This document shows, piece after piece, positions 47,745-59,319 of a stretch of DNA of 64,000 nucleotides. Origin of the DNA: Stratiolaelaps scimitus (lineage: Eukaryota; Arthropoda; Arachnida; Mesostigmata; Laelapidae). Made by a program: the position numbers and the translations under genes. The stretch is from contig JABWDB010000015.1 in the NCBI GenBank assembly GCA_019614645.1, forward strand, positions 6,147,501 to 6,211,500, in the 5' to 3' direction. How positions within the stretch are numbered: the first letter of the stretch is position 1; every line of letters begins with the position of its first letter. The notes under the pieces were generated by a model. It did not search any database. It saw nothing but the letters and a program-made list of their open reading frames with translations, and was not told the DNA's origin.

Positions 47745-48176
47745 ATGGTGGACGTGTGTACAGATGTTCGCACCCAGCTGCTCAGTTATTTCCACAGTCA
47801 TCCAGGCGAGAATGTGAAGACCATCGATCTGTGCCGGGTGATCAAGCAACCGAAGAAGGCTATCAACAGTGTCCTCTACAGACTTCAAAGGGATGGCGTG
47901 CTGCAGAAGGTTGTCGAAAGCCCGCCAACGTGGCGGGAGACGAACGCTTCCCAGCCGGCGACGGCCGGACCCGGCTCCGACGGCAATGCCTCCGCGATCG
48001 TGCTGGCGGCGTTACCGGCCGGTAGCCCGGCGAACGGCGCGTTTCCAGCGATCACTGGCTCCTCTGCGTCGAACGGGAGCGAGTCGCCGGTGAACCTGAG
48101 TAACGGCTCCCCCGAACATCACGCGAACACCATCGTGTCAACTCTACCGGTGTCGGCGATCAGCGGTCAGACGACT
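47745..48176 (+). CDS. Z-alpha (Z-DNA/Z-RNA-binding) domain protein, first coding exon
   Basis: The ATG at 47745 has an in-frame TGA at 47703-47705 and no intervening ATG, and the exon ends at ACT|GTAAGT after exactly 144 codons (phase 0). Residues 5-65 form a Z-alpha winged helix. The recognition helix reads QPKKAINSVLYRL (Lys37, Lys38, Asn41, Tyr45) and the beta-wing reads LQKVVESPPTWRE (Ser59, Pro60, Pro61, Trp63). In ADAR1, ZBP1 and PKZ the equivalent Lys, Asn, Tyr, Pro-Pro and Trp residues contact the zigzag Z-form backbone and the syn base, so the binding surface looks intact. Residues 66-144 are a Ser/Ala/Gly/Pro linker with a PVNLS motif at 115-119. The family senses left-handed nucleic acid in RNA editing and innate immunity. 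What this protein does is unknown, as its downstream domains are unresolved. Confidence 0.85.
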
Positions 48177-48423
48177 GTAAGTTCATGATCTTTGTGCTCT
48201 TCATTAAATCCTCCTAGAGTGTGGTGGACTAGTGGGCGGATTGAGATAGGTAGATAAGTGATATGGCGGTCAACGATAATTGATGGTCCAGTAGGTATTG
48301 TGGTAATCTGTAAGTAACCTTATGATTCGAGCAACTGTAGCGTGAAACGCTAATCGTTTTGATTGAAGTGATCTACATCCACGATTAGGTATAAGGTGGT
48401 CATATGTTTAATGGTCCTTATTT

Positions 48424-48425
<2 letters not shown>

Positions 48426-48474
<49 letters not shown>

Positions 48475-48488
48475 GTATATATATATAT
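48426..48488. repeat. (TA)n microsatellite
   Basis: About 48 bp of pure TA then TG interruptions, 250 bp into the first intron of the Z-alpha gene. Confidence 0.95.
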
Positions 48489-50306
48489 GAGGGCTGCGTG
48501 ACTCAACAATTGCAAACACGTGTCTCGGTCGATGTAAACGTTTAATTGAATCAAATATGTTATTTGTCTTAACTACGCTGCGCTGTATTCTAACTGCGAT
48601 ACGTGTCCGTTCAATCGTAAGGGCTGGCGTGATATAAGATGTCTTGTGCAGGGATATCCTCGAAACGAGAGAGAAGGATTAAAAGAGCACGCTTCCGCCT
48701 TCGATGACACTTATGTCACATAAATGAAAGTGGAGGATTTACTAAATGGCGTAGTATTCAAGTAGCATCTTATGCCGATACACTCAACTTGACGTCGGCC
48801 TAGCCCGGCGTCCTGCAATATACTATGTGTATACTAACTAATACAATCTACTAATTACACTAATAAACGAATTCACACAGTGAGGTACAGAGATCGGTAT
48901 CTTGTTGTTGACCTCGAATGACGACCCTAATCCCAAATCCGCGTACAGTGTACGAGGCGTTTTGTCACACATGGCAGACACATTGTACATCGCGTGACAT
49001 CGGCTAAAGACCAGCTCGATAGTCCAGGAAGGTGAGCAATGTTATTGTAACGGGAACCAGGCTCCACTCCCGCCGTGGACCCGATCGCGATAGCTAATAG
49101 AGAGAGAGAGAGGGCAGTATTCAAACTGCAGCTGCCACTTCTGCTACGGCGTACAATCCTTTCTGGCCCATATTGTTGAGGATGCCACACGTCTGCCAGA
49201 GCCACTCGCCGGTGCCGGCCACTCGGCCGACGTTCGGAACTAGATCACACCGAATCGCTTGTTGTTGACTTCGTTCTATACGTTCTACGATCGGTCGGCT
49301 ATTTCTACGCCCCCGACACCACCCCCACTGCCGCCGCCGCAGCCGCCGCAGCCGCCCCCTACTCGGTTATACCCTCTCCATCGTTGCGTACGTTTGCTGC
49401 CGCGGCGACGGCCGCGGTTCACTGAGTTCCTAGCGAGACGAACTCCCAGGGAGCCATCCCGGTCCATGCGCCGCCGCCGCCGCGAAATAGCTCTACCCGC
49501 CGACCAACTCTTATAGCCCAGCAAGATCCAGTAAATGTCGCCCATCTGCAGCCCAACGACTGACACAGCCACAGCAGCTGAGAGCCGCCTCCCGGATTCC
49601 AGCCATCGGATCGTCGATACGCGACAACGGCCGGTCTGGCCATCGGCCCGTCGCCGATAGTAATGTTCGTTGTTGTAGCTGTCGCAGCAATAATAGTGGA
49701 ACAGTACGAATATTAAAATGGGCTCGTCGCCGCGTTCGCTGCCATTCGCTACAGCGACGCGGTGTTGACGACAACGGCGGCGGTGGCGGCGGTGGCGACG
49801 TTGTAAAAAACATCTGCCGGCAACTATCGCCTCGCGGAAAAATCGACTGCCGTTCGCCCGCCCGCGTTTTTGACTATCTGCACCCCAATACCCCATCCGG
49901 ACTGGGCGTTCAAACGGCCGGCGCGGCCAGAGACGATTGCGGACGCCGGTCGTAATCGCGTTTGCACTGCATACAATAATAATCGCATTTGAACGCTCGC
50001 GTATTGCCAGTTTCCGCTCGGGTCAACCTGGCTGTTGTTACACGATATATACCTGTGTATCTCGGCTTCGGCATGCACGATCACAAAAATATTTGGCATT
50101 TCAGCCAATCTCGAACCTGACCTCAAACGACAACAGCAGCAAGAACAGCAACAAGGGTGCCGTCCCCGGGGTGCCGTATCGTGCACCATTGTTCTTGCTG
50201 TTCTTACTGCTGTTATCGTTGTTGCTGTTATTGTTGCTGATGGTTGTTGGCGTTGTTCGTTGCCTCTGCTGTTGTTGCTGCTTGCGTAGCTTCGCTGGAC
50301 TTTGAG

Positions 50307-50396
50307 TCGTTGGTGGTTGTCGGCGAACCAGCGTTTAGCCGATCGTCGACTAACGCCAGCACGGGGCAGAGCGGCGGATATGCTCCGTCACCGCTG
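50307..50396 (+). CDS. Possible second exon of the Z-alpha gene (weak)
   Basis: A very long T/G-rich pyrimidine stretch precedes AG sites at 50288-50289 and 50305-50306. From 50307 the phase-0 frame gives 30 codons (SLVVVGEPAFSRSSTNASTG and onward) ending at CTG|GTGCAA, a poor donor. The same frame stays open to 50618 but runs into a TA microsatellite. Ser/Thr/Gly-rich composition is similar to the linker after the Z-alpha domain. From the earlier AG, the phase would not fit exon 1. I include it as a candidate only. Confidence 0.25.
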
Positions 50397-50544
50397 GTGC
50401 AAATAGGGGACCATGGACATAATAGATGTGACGAAATCTCGAGATGTTTCAGATTCACCCGTGACATGAACGCGCAAGCCCAGCAGTGCATTGAGCCACT
50501 GAGTTTGTGCAATATCGAGACTAGCGGAAAGAATCGTTGGAGCG

Positions 50545-50547
<3 letters not shown>

Positions 50548-50586
<39 letters not shown>
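50548..50586. repeat. (TA)n microsatellite
   Basis: Pure TA array. Frames through it encode an artefactual Tyr-Ile repeat. Confidence 0.95.
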
Positions 50587-50587
<1 letters not shown>

Positions 50588-51290
50588 CCACGTTTCAGTT
50601 CGCGGCTTCGACTGTTGAGCCACGTGTGTGTGTCTGTGGTCATGCGTGTTTACCCTTGCGTGTGTATATGTGCAACGGCTTGAAAGTGGATGTTGAGAAG
50701 GGGGGGATGTCGTTGACGATTCGTCAATCCTGCTTCGTAGGAGGCAAACGGAATTCTGGGGAACGTCGACAGTTACGATTCATCTCAGCATGTTGATACA
50801 CCACAGGATGGTGTGTTACGCGATGTTGACGCGTCTGACGGCTCGCGTAGAACCCAACGCGTGGCTGGCATTTGTCTGAATCGTCCCGATCATTAGAGGT
50901 CCTTGTCCCGTAATCGGAGATTGCTGATCTGATCTGCGTAGCCGACAACCTTAAAGGACAGCTTGTTGTCTATCGCTCGAAGAACGGTCTTCGAGCGACG
51001 TTGTCGCCACAATGGTTCGTGTTTCATGCGAACGAGGACCATTGTAGCAACGGCGTTTGTGCGTACGACTGAGAATTGAATGTTCTTCCTCTCTCTTCAT
51101 CGTGTTCTGTTCAGTTATGAGAAATTGTGAGCGACGCAAAATCAATTTCATTGTATCAATGAAAAGAGTATCCAGAGTGAGCGTCCCGACGCAATAATCA
51201 TATAGCGGGATAGCACACGTTGTTGTTGTTGACACACTGATGAAATGCTGGTCAATTAACAATCGTCCCGCTAATCATCCTTCTGTTCAG

Positions 51291-51536
51291 TCGAGCCAAC
51301 GTCTGGCCAATCTAAGCGCCTTCGAACCAAATTCATTGCTCTCTAATAGGAGTTTGCTTTATTCGAAGATAGCGCAGAAAACAGCCTCACACCAAGATGC
51401 CCTGGGCACTGGAATCATCCCTGTTCATCCTGGTGTAGTTGACCATCAGTTCGATGCATTCCCCGCCTTGATTCAGGGGGAACTAGTAGCATCGAGTGAA
51501 CAGGCGACGGCAGCTAACACGCACGCACAGAGATAG
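51291..51536 (+). CDS. Likely downstream exon of the Z-alpha gene, with in-frame stop
   Basis: The acceptor is good (CTAATCATCCTTCTGTTCAG, with a branch-point-like CTAAT). From 51291 a phase-0 frame of 81 codons ends at TAG 51534-51536, so it joins directly in phase to the 144-codon Z-alpha exon. The peptide (SSQRLANLSAFEPNSLLSNR at the start; later GIIPVHPGVVDHQFDAFP) has balanced composition and no repeat, unlike most frames in this window. If used as the last exon, the protein would be about 225 residues with a single amino-terminal Z-alpha domain. If a donor such as CTA|GTAGCA (51484/51485) is used, the gene would continue. No polyadenylation signal lies close by. No domain is recognised. 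Confidence 0.45.
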   Translation, partial: SSQRLANLSAFEPNSLLSNRSLLYSKIAQKTASHQDALGTGIIPVHPGVVDHQFDAFPALIQGELVASSEQATAANTHAQR

Positions 51537-51621
51537 ACCCGAATTATATCTGACGGGATGGTGCAGCATGAGAAGCATCTCTCCATCGCACCAGCCTGTT
51601 CGCCATTCGTCTGTCTCTCTG

Positions 51622-51664
<43 letters not shown>

Positions 51665-52410
51665 AGTACAAATAGCAAAAAAAAATGTTGTGGTCTATCG
51701 GCTTTCTCTCCGCGTGCGTGTTGAGCTCTTTCCGCGAACGCGCACCAGAGAGATATCTATTCGGTATTAGAGCTATCTGGAGATATGAACGAATGGGAAA
51801 AGTTCTCCTCCGATCGAACCGAGGAGGACCGAGCGTTGAGCCTGCTGGCTAGTTCGCATATTGAACGCGCCGCTCGGGCTGCGCAGCCGTCCAACGGCCG
51901 GCGAAAGGGTCCCTGAGACTACCGAGCGATTGCTTGCCGTGCCGCTGTCGACGGCAACACCCGCGCCTACAGAAATATATATGTATGTATAGCTAGTCAG
52001 CCGTTGGCTTTACTCGGCGGGACAAGGACTCGGAAGAGCCTCCTCCTCCCCCTCCACAATAGTCTGGCCCATAGCTCGCTACGACGAGAGGCGACGGTGT
52101 GCTGACGGCAGCAGCGGCCGAGGGGCTGTGTCGATGAAACGCCGGCACAAAACATAAACATTGCTGCTGCTTCTCTCGTGAAGAAGATCGCGGCATCAGG
52201 GAAGAGAAATCGCTCGGTAGCAGCAACAGCAGCGGTATTGCTGCAGAGGCAAACTGTGAGAGGGGGCCAAGCCCGTTGCTCGGAGCACGAGCAAGCTACG
52301 CCGGCGGCGGTGGTGGCGGCGGCGGCCGCGGTGGTAATAACAACAACAACAACAGCGTCGCTCACCAGGGCACAGATCCCTCTTTTTTCGCTTTGTGGTC
52401 TGCTGTATCG
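51537..52410. other. Non-coding stretch with (TA)n array
   Basis: Contains the TA array at 51622-51662 and GC-richer sequence after it. Nothing else is recognised, and no clear polyadenylation signal for the exon ending at 51536. Confidence 0.4.
51622..51662. repeat. (TA)n microsatellite
   Basis: Pure TA array about 90 bp after the possible stop codon of the Z-alpha gene. Confidence 0.95.
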
Positions 52411-52797
52411 ATGTTCCCCGCCGGTCAATCGCGGTCTGCCGCGTCCTCTGGCACCGTTCAGACAGCCGAGTCAGAGGCGGCGGCGGCGGCGGCGGCGGCG
52501 GTGGTGGTGGTGGTACCGGGCGCTGAACGTGTCTCTCAGTGGAGTTCGGGCGAGTTTGAGCAGTTCGCAATCGAACTCATGGCTCGCGGCGTTCGCTTCG
52601 ACGACGCTCGATTCTCGACGCCGGCTGCCAGATCGCCGGCCGCCGCTGCTGCTGGACGCGACCGCGCGTCGACGACGAGTGGGGAGTTTCTCGATGAGAA
52701 ACGGGCCACCAGCAGATCAACGAAGGCACGAACAGTGGGGCGCGCGACAAGAACGCACCGTCTTTCGCCGGTCGGTGACGGCAGCTGGCCGCACTGA
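52411..52797 (+). CDS. Ala-rich open frame, possible alternative first exon
   Basis: An ATG frame of 128 codons ending at TGA. It starts MFPAGQSRSAASSG, has Ala and Val runs from GCG/GTG repeats, then a helical-looking segment (SSGEFEQFAIELMARGVRFD), then a basic Ser/Thr/Arg-rich tail. The frame is open upstream of the ATG too. About 85 bp after its stop there is a strong donor, CCAGC|GTGAGT at 52881/52882, which belongs to a different frame. So this may be an upstream frame in a leader exon that ends there. No family is recognised. Confidence 0.25.
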   Translation: MFPAGQSRSAASSGTVQTAESEAAAAAAAAVVVVVPGAERVSQWSSGEFEQFAIELMARGVRFDDARFSTPAARSPAAAAAGRDRASTTSGEFLDEKRATSRSTKARTVGRATRTHRLSPVGDGSWPH

Positions 52798-53930
52798 GAC
52801 GCCGTCATCGCCCGAAGCACACCCGGCCAACGGACGACCCGGTAGCCAACGTGAGCTACTGCCACCGCCGCCGCCGCCAGCGTGAGTACTGTTCTCTGTG
52901 CTGCTGTTTCCGTATGCCAGTGCGGCTACGAGCGATAGAATGGATACGATGGGCGGACAGACGCACTCTGCTGATGCTCGTGGTGGTTGTGCCGTCAGCC
53001 GTGTCATCCCAGCCGAGTGCGCAGCGCTTATGGCGCCGTTGTATGATAGGCTGCAGCCGGTGACGGTTACTGGCCGGCGTTCGGCGCCCCTCAGCGTTCG
53101 CTCAACGTTGAGAGCTGTGTTGGCGATCGTGGCTCTGCTGGTGATGTTGATATTACCGCTGTTGTTGCTGTTATCGTTGTTATTGCTGGCGACGGCGGCG
53201 GCGGCTGCTGCGGTAGCAGCAGGTTTTTCGTAGTCGCTGGATGTCTTCTTGTAGTATTCATCCTCTTGTAGCGCAGTGCTAACGCCTTACATAGGACGTT
53301 AATACGAGCATGTCTGAGTCGGATGCGAGCGATCGCGGCATTAGAGTGGCTCAGGCTGACGATGAACGAACTATAGACAGACGTCTGACTGACAATCCTA
53401 TCAACCTAAAGGCTGATCAGCTCTATCGGGCATCGTCGTCGTGGGTCGATGGCCGGCGGCGAATCGAATGCATTAATAGATGTATGTAGAAATATTCTAG
53501 ATGAGTGAATCAATGAAATAAGAGATACCTAGATGAAAAGGCGGAGAAAGACAGAAGGAAAGCCGAGTGCAAGTCAACGCCTGGCCGGTGATCCAGCGTA
53601 GGCGCGGTTTGACAATCAACCACTACATTGGTAGCTGCTATAGTGAAAAGTAACGATGATTGTCGGAAGATGGTCGAGCTGCTAGGATCATCCAGGTACG
53701 GAGGTGATCTAGGTGTAATTTGCAGTATTCATCAACTCTCGTGGTGACCAATGGACGGCAAGAACGGCGTTGTTCCGCTACCGTGACCGAATGAACAGTT
53801 TGGCGGGTTTTTTCTTTGTTTCGAGAATGGTGTCACAAGCAATTCGACCTGGGGTATCCCAAGTATTTTTGTGCTGTTGCCGATATCGACTGCACAACAA
53901 GATTAGAAGCACTATATTTATAGCATATAG

Positions 53931-53934
<4 letters not shown>

Positions 53935-53976
<42 letters not shown>
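53935..53976. repeat. (TA)n microsatellite
   Basis: TA array with one CA interruption near its start. Confidence 0.95.
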
Positions 53977-53979
<3 letters not shown>

Positions 53980-54869
53980 TTGTAGGATTCTAGATGGACA
54001 AATGAATCCTGCATCTGTTAAGGGAGCCGCCCCCTCTTTGACTAATATGATGCTCCTTTACGAGGCGCTTCTAACCATGTGTCGGAAAATATACCGCGAC
54101 TTTATATCGACTCGCTGATTACTCGCCGCCCTCCCTCCCTTCCCCGACTTTAGAACAACTTGACTAACGTGAAGGGTATTTTCATGAGACGTCATAATCC
54201 TCATGTCGAGATGACGTTGTTGGGACACTCAGTCTTGAGTGCACTGGTAGCTCTGTTTTGTCGAAAGCGGGATACACATGTTTTTTAATCAATTTCCTCT
54301 TTAATGTTTGCCTAAATGATGACAAATGGGCTGTGACCCATCGCTAACACGTCATCGCTTCCACTTCGATCTTTCGTCTCTTCTCTGCTATTCCACTGCG
54401 ATCCATGTACGCAATGTGGAGACGCCCCTGGCGTCCGCTACCTTCCAGACGAACAAAGTTGCCTCGCTCTGCGTCGGGGTTCATCAGCGGGCGCCTTACG
54501 CTCCGACCGTGAGCCGAAGTCGCTTTCCTCGTGAAGCCACCGCGGGCGACTAATGGCAACTGCCATTGAGAACCACCTCCTCCTCTAAACGTCCCCCGCT
54601 GCGAGCCTGTTTCTGACGGGTGACCACCCCTATTGCCCGTGCTCGACGCCGGGTCCTGACCCCGCTCCCCCCCACGGCTAGCTCCGCCTTGCTCCTGGCC
54701 CATGTCCCGGCAAGAATACCGGTTGCGCTCAGACAACACTGCCGGTCCCACTCGCTCCGCGGTCGGAGCCTTGGCCAAGCTACGCTTTCATCTGGGTAGA
54801 CGCCAGAGCCCACAGTGCACTTCGTCTACATCCTCGACCGCGTCGTTGACCTCGTTTCCTTCGGTCGGA

Positions 54870-54889
54870 GGGGCGGGGGGGGGGGGGGG
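54870..54889 (+). repeat. G-run
   Basis: GGGGC followed by a run of about 15 G. This can form a G-quadruplex and is also a common site of assembly error. Confidence 0.8.
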
Positions 54890-57800
54890 TTGAAAGACGT
54901 TTGCCGATGGCTGGAGATTCCTTCGTGGGCTAAACGGAGAGACTCAACGAAGAAAATGGCAACGCGACCTGCGACCAAGCCGCCAGCGGGGCCAGCCACT
55001 CGAACGCTTTCCAGCGATCCCCAGAGGCTACAAAAGCAGTCTGGTCAGTAGACGCCAAATCAGCCGCCTTTCGCGCTGGTAGACGGACGCTGCCGCAGTC
55101 GTGTTCGGTTGGTTTACCATCTGGGTCTCCTCCGTTTTGCCATTCCTTGCCCAGGGAGAGAAACCGTCCGCTTGCTCAACACAGTTATGCCGTACAGCCT
55201 ATGGCCTAGCCAGCCGCACTGCCGCAGCGCCGACGTCTGGCGAGGGCGGTCTTCTCCTATAGGGTTCTCCCATCCTCGGGTGAGGGTCTCTCCTCCACTT
55301 TTTCCGCTGCCTCTCACTAGACTCCTCGGCCCTTCTTCTGCTTAGCCGTTCCTCCGATATCCCGTTGTCCGTTAGGCAGCGTTGCTCGGCTCTGCGCTAT
55401 CAGCTCGTGGCTACCCCGCTGGCTCGACGGCCACGAACGCAGCCAGTGAACCGCCACCGACGTATTTTGCAAACTCAGAGAACGAACGGCTCGAACAACT
55501 GCTGCCAGCCTAGCAGCGAGGCGGCCGGTTAGCTGTTTGGTTGGCGCGCTGTCGACCGCAGTCAGAAGTGGAACCAACGGTCGAAACCACTGCACCGTCC
55601 GTGGCGTCTCTCTGGCCTCTTCGCTTGTCTTCTCCAAACTGCAGGGATTGTGGGAACGCAGCCGTCGCCGTCACCCTGCCCGTTGCTGGCGAGTTGTCAG
55701 AACGAGACCTCTCTCGGTGCCGACCTCTTCAGCCCATCTGTGGGTGCCAGTGGTAGGAGACGGTGGCTGGCGGGCTGGCGGGCGGTCGGGCGGTCAGTCG
55801 AATAGCGCTATGGGCGCAAAGGGCGTCCATAGCAGGCGCGTAGCAGGCGAGCTGACTTTGTGGATGTGTGAACGCCTTTGTGTGCAGCCGTCCTCCTCCG
55901 GAGCCCTCTGCTACGGGTGAACACCCAGTGAGCGCTGTATGGAGGGTGCTGGCGGCAGTAGCAGCCGACTGGGAGCAGCGCAGTACAGCAGAGCGACGCG
56001 AGTCTATGAATTCGTCGTCGCTCTGTCCACGTCCGTGGCCATGGCGAACAGAGTCGTGTTGGTGCTTGCTCGCGCTGCAAGAGCCTGCCTGCGTGTCCGC
56101 CTTGGCGCTCCCATCACGTTGGCTGGGCGATGGTGCGCGAGGATCGTACCGCGACGGTACCACCGCATCGCCATCACCGAGGAGTAATGCGACGCGAGAG
56201 CGGAGCACAACCCCACAGACAGGGAGCTAGCTACAATGGTGGCGGCGAGGGCACGGTGGGCGACAGCCACCGCTACTCCACCACGACTGCCTGGGGAGAG
56301 CTGCAGCTCTCCGGTGGGCGAGCACACACTTTACACAGAGTGGCAGCCGCCGCCGCCGAGGCCGCCGCGGCACGCGCGGATCGATCAACTAGCGGGCGGC
56401 TTGCTAGCATGCGGCATGGGAGTTAGCTGGAGAAGAAGAAGAGGAGGGTTCGCGGGAGCTCCTCAACCCCGGGGAGCGTACGGCGCATAGGACACGTTAC
56501 ACACACATACAGCATTCGATGATCGGGTCACCCCATCATCGTTGGCGTCCTGTTCCTTAGCGTTTGCACGCGGGAAGAAGAACCTGCCGGATTGAACCTA
56601 GTGTTCCGTTTAGTCGCAGTCACTGGGGCCGCCTCGAGGAGAAAGATATATAGAGGGATGGATATAGCCACTGCTGTTTCCATATCCTTAGCGCGTTGAC
56701 TCCTTGACTGAGTGAGCTCAATCGAGTTTTCGACTCCGACTCTCCTGTCCCGTCTCGGCCCGTCGGGATGGGGGGGCCTGCGCCTCTGAAGATGTAACAT
56801 CGTGCGCCGGAAAGACAAGCGCATAGGCAAGGCACGGGACACACGGGGACGCTATGGCAACGAGAGTTAGCGTAGACGCAGGGCTGACAAAGGACCAAGG
56901 ATAATGGGCTCCCCAAGCCAGCGGACGGAGAAGGGTGGCTTTGTCGAATTGGATTTAATTTCTGGGGAACATTTAGGGAAAAACAGATAATCGTAACATT
57001 CATAATAATAATAATAATTACGTTTATTCTAATAACATTACAGGTCAAAAAGAGGTGAAAACGCCGAAACGAAATTTTTTTTCTATGCGCACTTGGCATA
57101 TTTACGGAAACCCTGTGAAATAAATGTCATTGACAGTTATTTCGCGGTTTGCCGTTTCTATCACATCAAAAACACATGAAGGCAGAGACAGAAGGAGAGA
57201 GAGAGTATGGATTAGTGCAGCGTGCGGCTGTACATAGCGGTATTGGCGTTCCTTAGCAAATTGTTGTTCTTGTTACCCCTTGAGTGCTATAGCTAGACAG
57301 TCGTCCCCTCCTCAGGGGAGAGAAAGCTGGGCGTAAATACACGGAAAATAATCCACGCATATGCGTGGTGGTCGGCAGTGGTGTTCACGGCGGGGTCTTC
57401 CTCTCTTCAGAGGATGAAAAGCTTGGACGGACTCGGCCTACCGAGATGGCCTCGCCGACCGTCGAGCGATGCAGAGTAGTTCTAGCTTTCACCTTTCGGG
57501 CAGGAAGAAGCGCGTCGTTGTTGTGTACAACAGGTATGACTCACGTCGACAGGGTCCAGTCTGAGGACGCATGGACCTATTTGGCCGACTGTCGACTGCT
57601 ATTTGATGATCGACTCGGGGGAGAATGAAGCCGATTCTTGCGAGACTAATACGACAATGTCAATACAACAACGGCTGCCGGCGAGATTCAAACACAACGT
57701 TCAGGCAGGCAGCTACACCCTGCCCTGTCATCGCGGATACACTACACTAAGATCGAACGGGAGAGGCAGAGAGAGAGGGAGGCAATCCGAGAACTATCCG

Positions 57801-58837
57801 AGAGAACAACTTGGATCGAGGAACGACTCGGGCCCAGACAACCCCATGGGCTATCTAGCTCAGACTGAAGCCTCTCTGCTCCACTATCCGATGGCTGCGG
57901 TATGAAGTTCGTTACCTTGTCGTTCAATCGACTCGTTGCCGTCTCACTGCATTGTCGCCTCGTCTCCTAGTTCCTTCGTGGTGACACACTACTCGTACTA
58001 GCCGCCGCACCGCAGCCAAGATCCGTGTCTCGATCCGTATCCCTCAGTCTGTCTCGCCGGTTCGACCGATCCGGCACTGATCTGGTTCTCCGTTTTCACT
58101 TCTGGTCTCGCCCGCCGTCGTTGCTGCTGCTGCTGCCTCCAGTGGCCAACTGGCCACCGTCTGCGGTAGCGACATGTCTATGATCCGGTCTACACGGCTC
58201 CTGTAGACTTCGTATTGCGATGACTTAGCAGTACTCTGAGTCTGTACGATCTGACCGATGCGCGACAAAGCAGTCGGTTCGGTTGTTGGTCGACCGATCG
58301 CTCGGTCGGAGCAGCCATCACGGAGCGGCGGGTGAGCAACTGGCCAGTCTCTCTCGTAGAGCAGCGGCAGCGACTGCGATCGCGTCTGGGTATCCAGGAC
58401 CGGGGCGATCCGAGCCGAGCCGAACGGAGGCGAGGCGAAGCCACCAGCTGCCGTCCCACAGATGGGCGTGGGGGGTACCAGGGGGCGGGGGATCCGATCC
58501 AACCCGCTCCGGCTTCGTAACCTGGCTCTTTGCCAGCGGCCGCCAGTAGGACATAGCACACCGGCAGGCCTTGCTTTGGTGTGCGCGTCGACTCGCTCGT
58601 CGGTCCACACTGTTTTTTTTCTTCGGCTGACGACTCGACTCGGTCCGACCCGTACGAGGCGGTGATGGGTTCTGAACGATTTCATTCCCGGCGTGAAGGT
58701 AGACGAAAGCAGAAGGTGTGCGGTAGACCTTGCTCGTCGGTGAAGCCTATTCTAGCTCTCGACTCCACCTTTCTGTTATCCACATTGCTCCTGCTGCTGC
58801 TGCTGTTCTTCTGAACATCAGCAGCAGCATAATTCAG

Positions 58838-58840
<3 letters not shown>

Positions 58841-58874
<34 letters not shown>
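58841..58874. repeat. (TA)n microsatellite
   Basis: Pure TA array just after CAG/CTG triplets. Confidence 0.95.
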
Positions 58875-58877
<3 letters not shown>

Positions 58878-59216
58878 TCAGTATCAAGACTAGCAGGAGC
58901 AGCTGCCGCAGGGTGCGAACTGAACGATCGAGACGAGACCCCGCCAGTCATAGGAAACAGCGGCAAGGCAACGCCTACGGGACAGGAACAGGGTCGAAGC
59001 ACGGACATATTGTGGAAGGGCTCAGCAATGATGAGAATATCGTCGTGCTGCCTCGTTCGCAAAACGGAAAAGTTCACAGTGGCTTCGTTCAGTCGGGCTA
59101 AGTTGGCGATTCTCGAGAACCGGGGCTTCCGTCGAGATGGATAGAGATGTATGTATATGGCAGCTGCAGTAGGTGAACTGCGACACGTGAACGTTTACCA
59201 ATGCGATGAGACTCAC

Positions 59217-59319
59217 GGATGCTGATTGTTTTGCCATGGCCTGGTATTGGGGAAGAGGAGGGCTCCCGTTCCTGCTTGCAGACGCCGCCGCCGCCGCCGC
59301 AGCAGCAGCAGCCTTTGAG
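59217..59319 (-). CDS. Possible minus-strand exon (poly-Ala then Pro/Gln-rich)
   Basis: On the minus strand an acceptor ending CTCAATCAG, with CTAAC upstream as a possible branch point, and a strong donor GCATCC|GTGAGT bound a 103 bp segment. One frame is open (one base, then 34 codons): SK, an Ala run, then SASRNGSPPLPQYQAMAKQSAS. The opposite strand carries an ATG frame over the same bases (59206-59640) with an Ala run and a strongly hydrophobic stretch (VGLVLGVVIVIHIVVVVVAV). It also has a possible donor AAG|GTTAGT at 59337/59338. I favour the minus exon on splice-site strength, but neither has a domain or partner exon. Confidence 0.25.

Larger units (their letters stand above)
48177..51290 (+). 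other. Intron(s) of the Z-alpha gene
   Basis: Sequence after the donor at 48177 to the best acceptor at 51290. It contains a long TA array (48426-48488), a second (50548-50586), a CCGCCG-rich part near 49310-49350, GTT/TTG-rich pyrimidine sequence (50190-50285) and the weak exon candidate at 50307-50396. The frame at 49285-49896 (minus) spans low-complexity sequence and has no domain. Confidence 0.4.
52798..59205. other. GC-rich region with no supported gene
   Basis: Contains a donor-like site at 52882, a (TA)n array (53935-53976), a G-run (54870-54889) and a GC-rich block 54.3-56.5 kb with overlapping open frames on both strands but no domain. A chain of short minus-strand frames between about 55637 and 54344 is broken by stops and could be the decayed trace of something coding, but I cannot identify it. 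Confidence 0.35.

Noticed and set aside
54344..55637. Chain of minus-strand frames suggesting a decayed retroelement
   Set aside because: No reverse transcriptase, integrase, protease or zinc-knuckle motif could be identified, and the frames are separated by stops. I keep it only as an unidentified GC-rich block.
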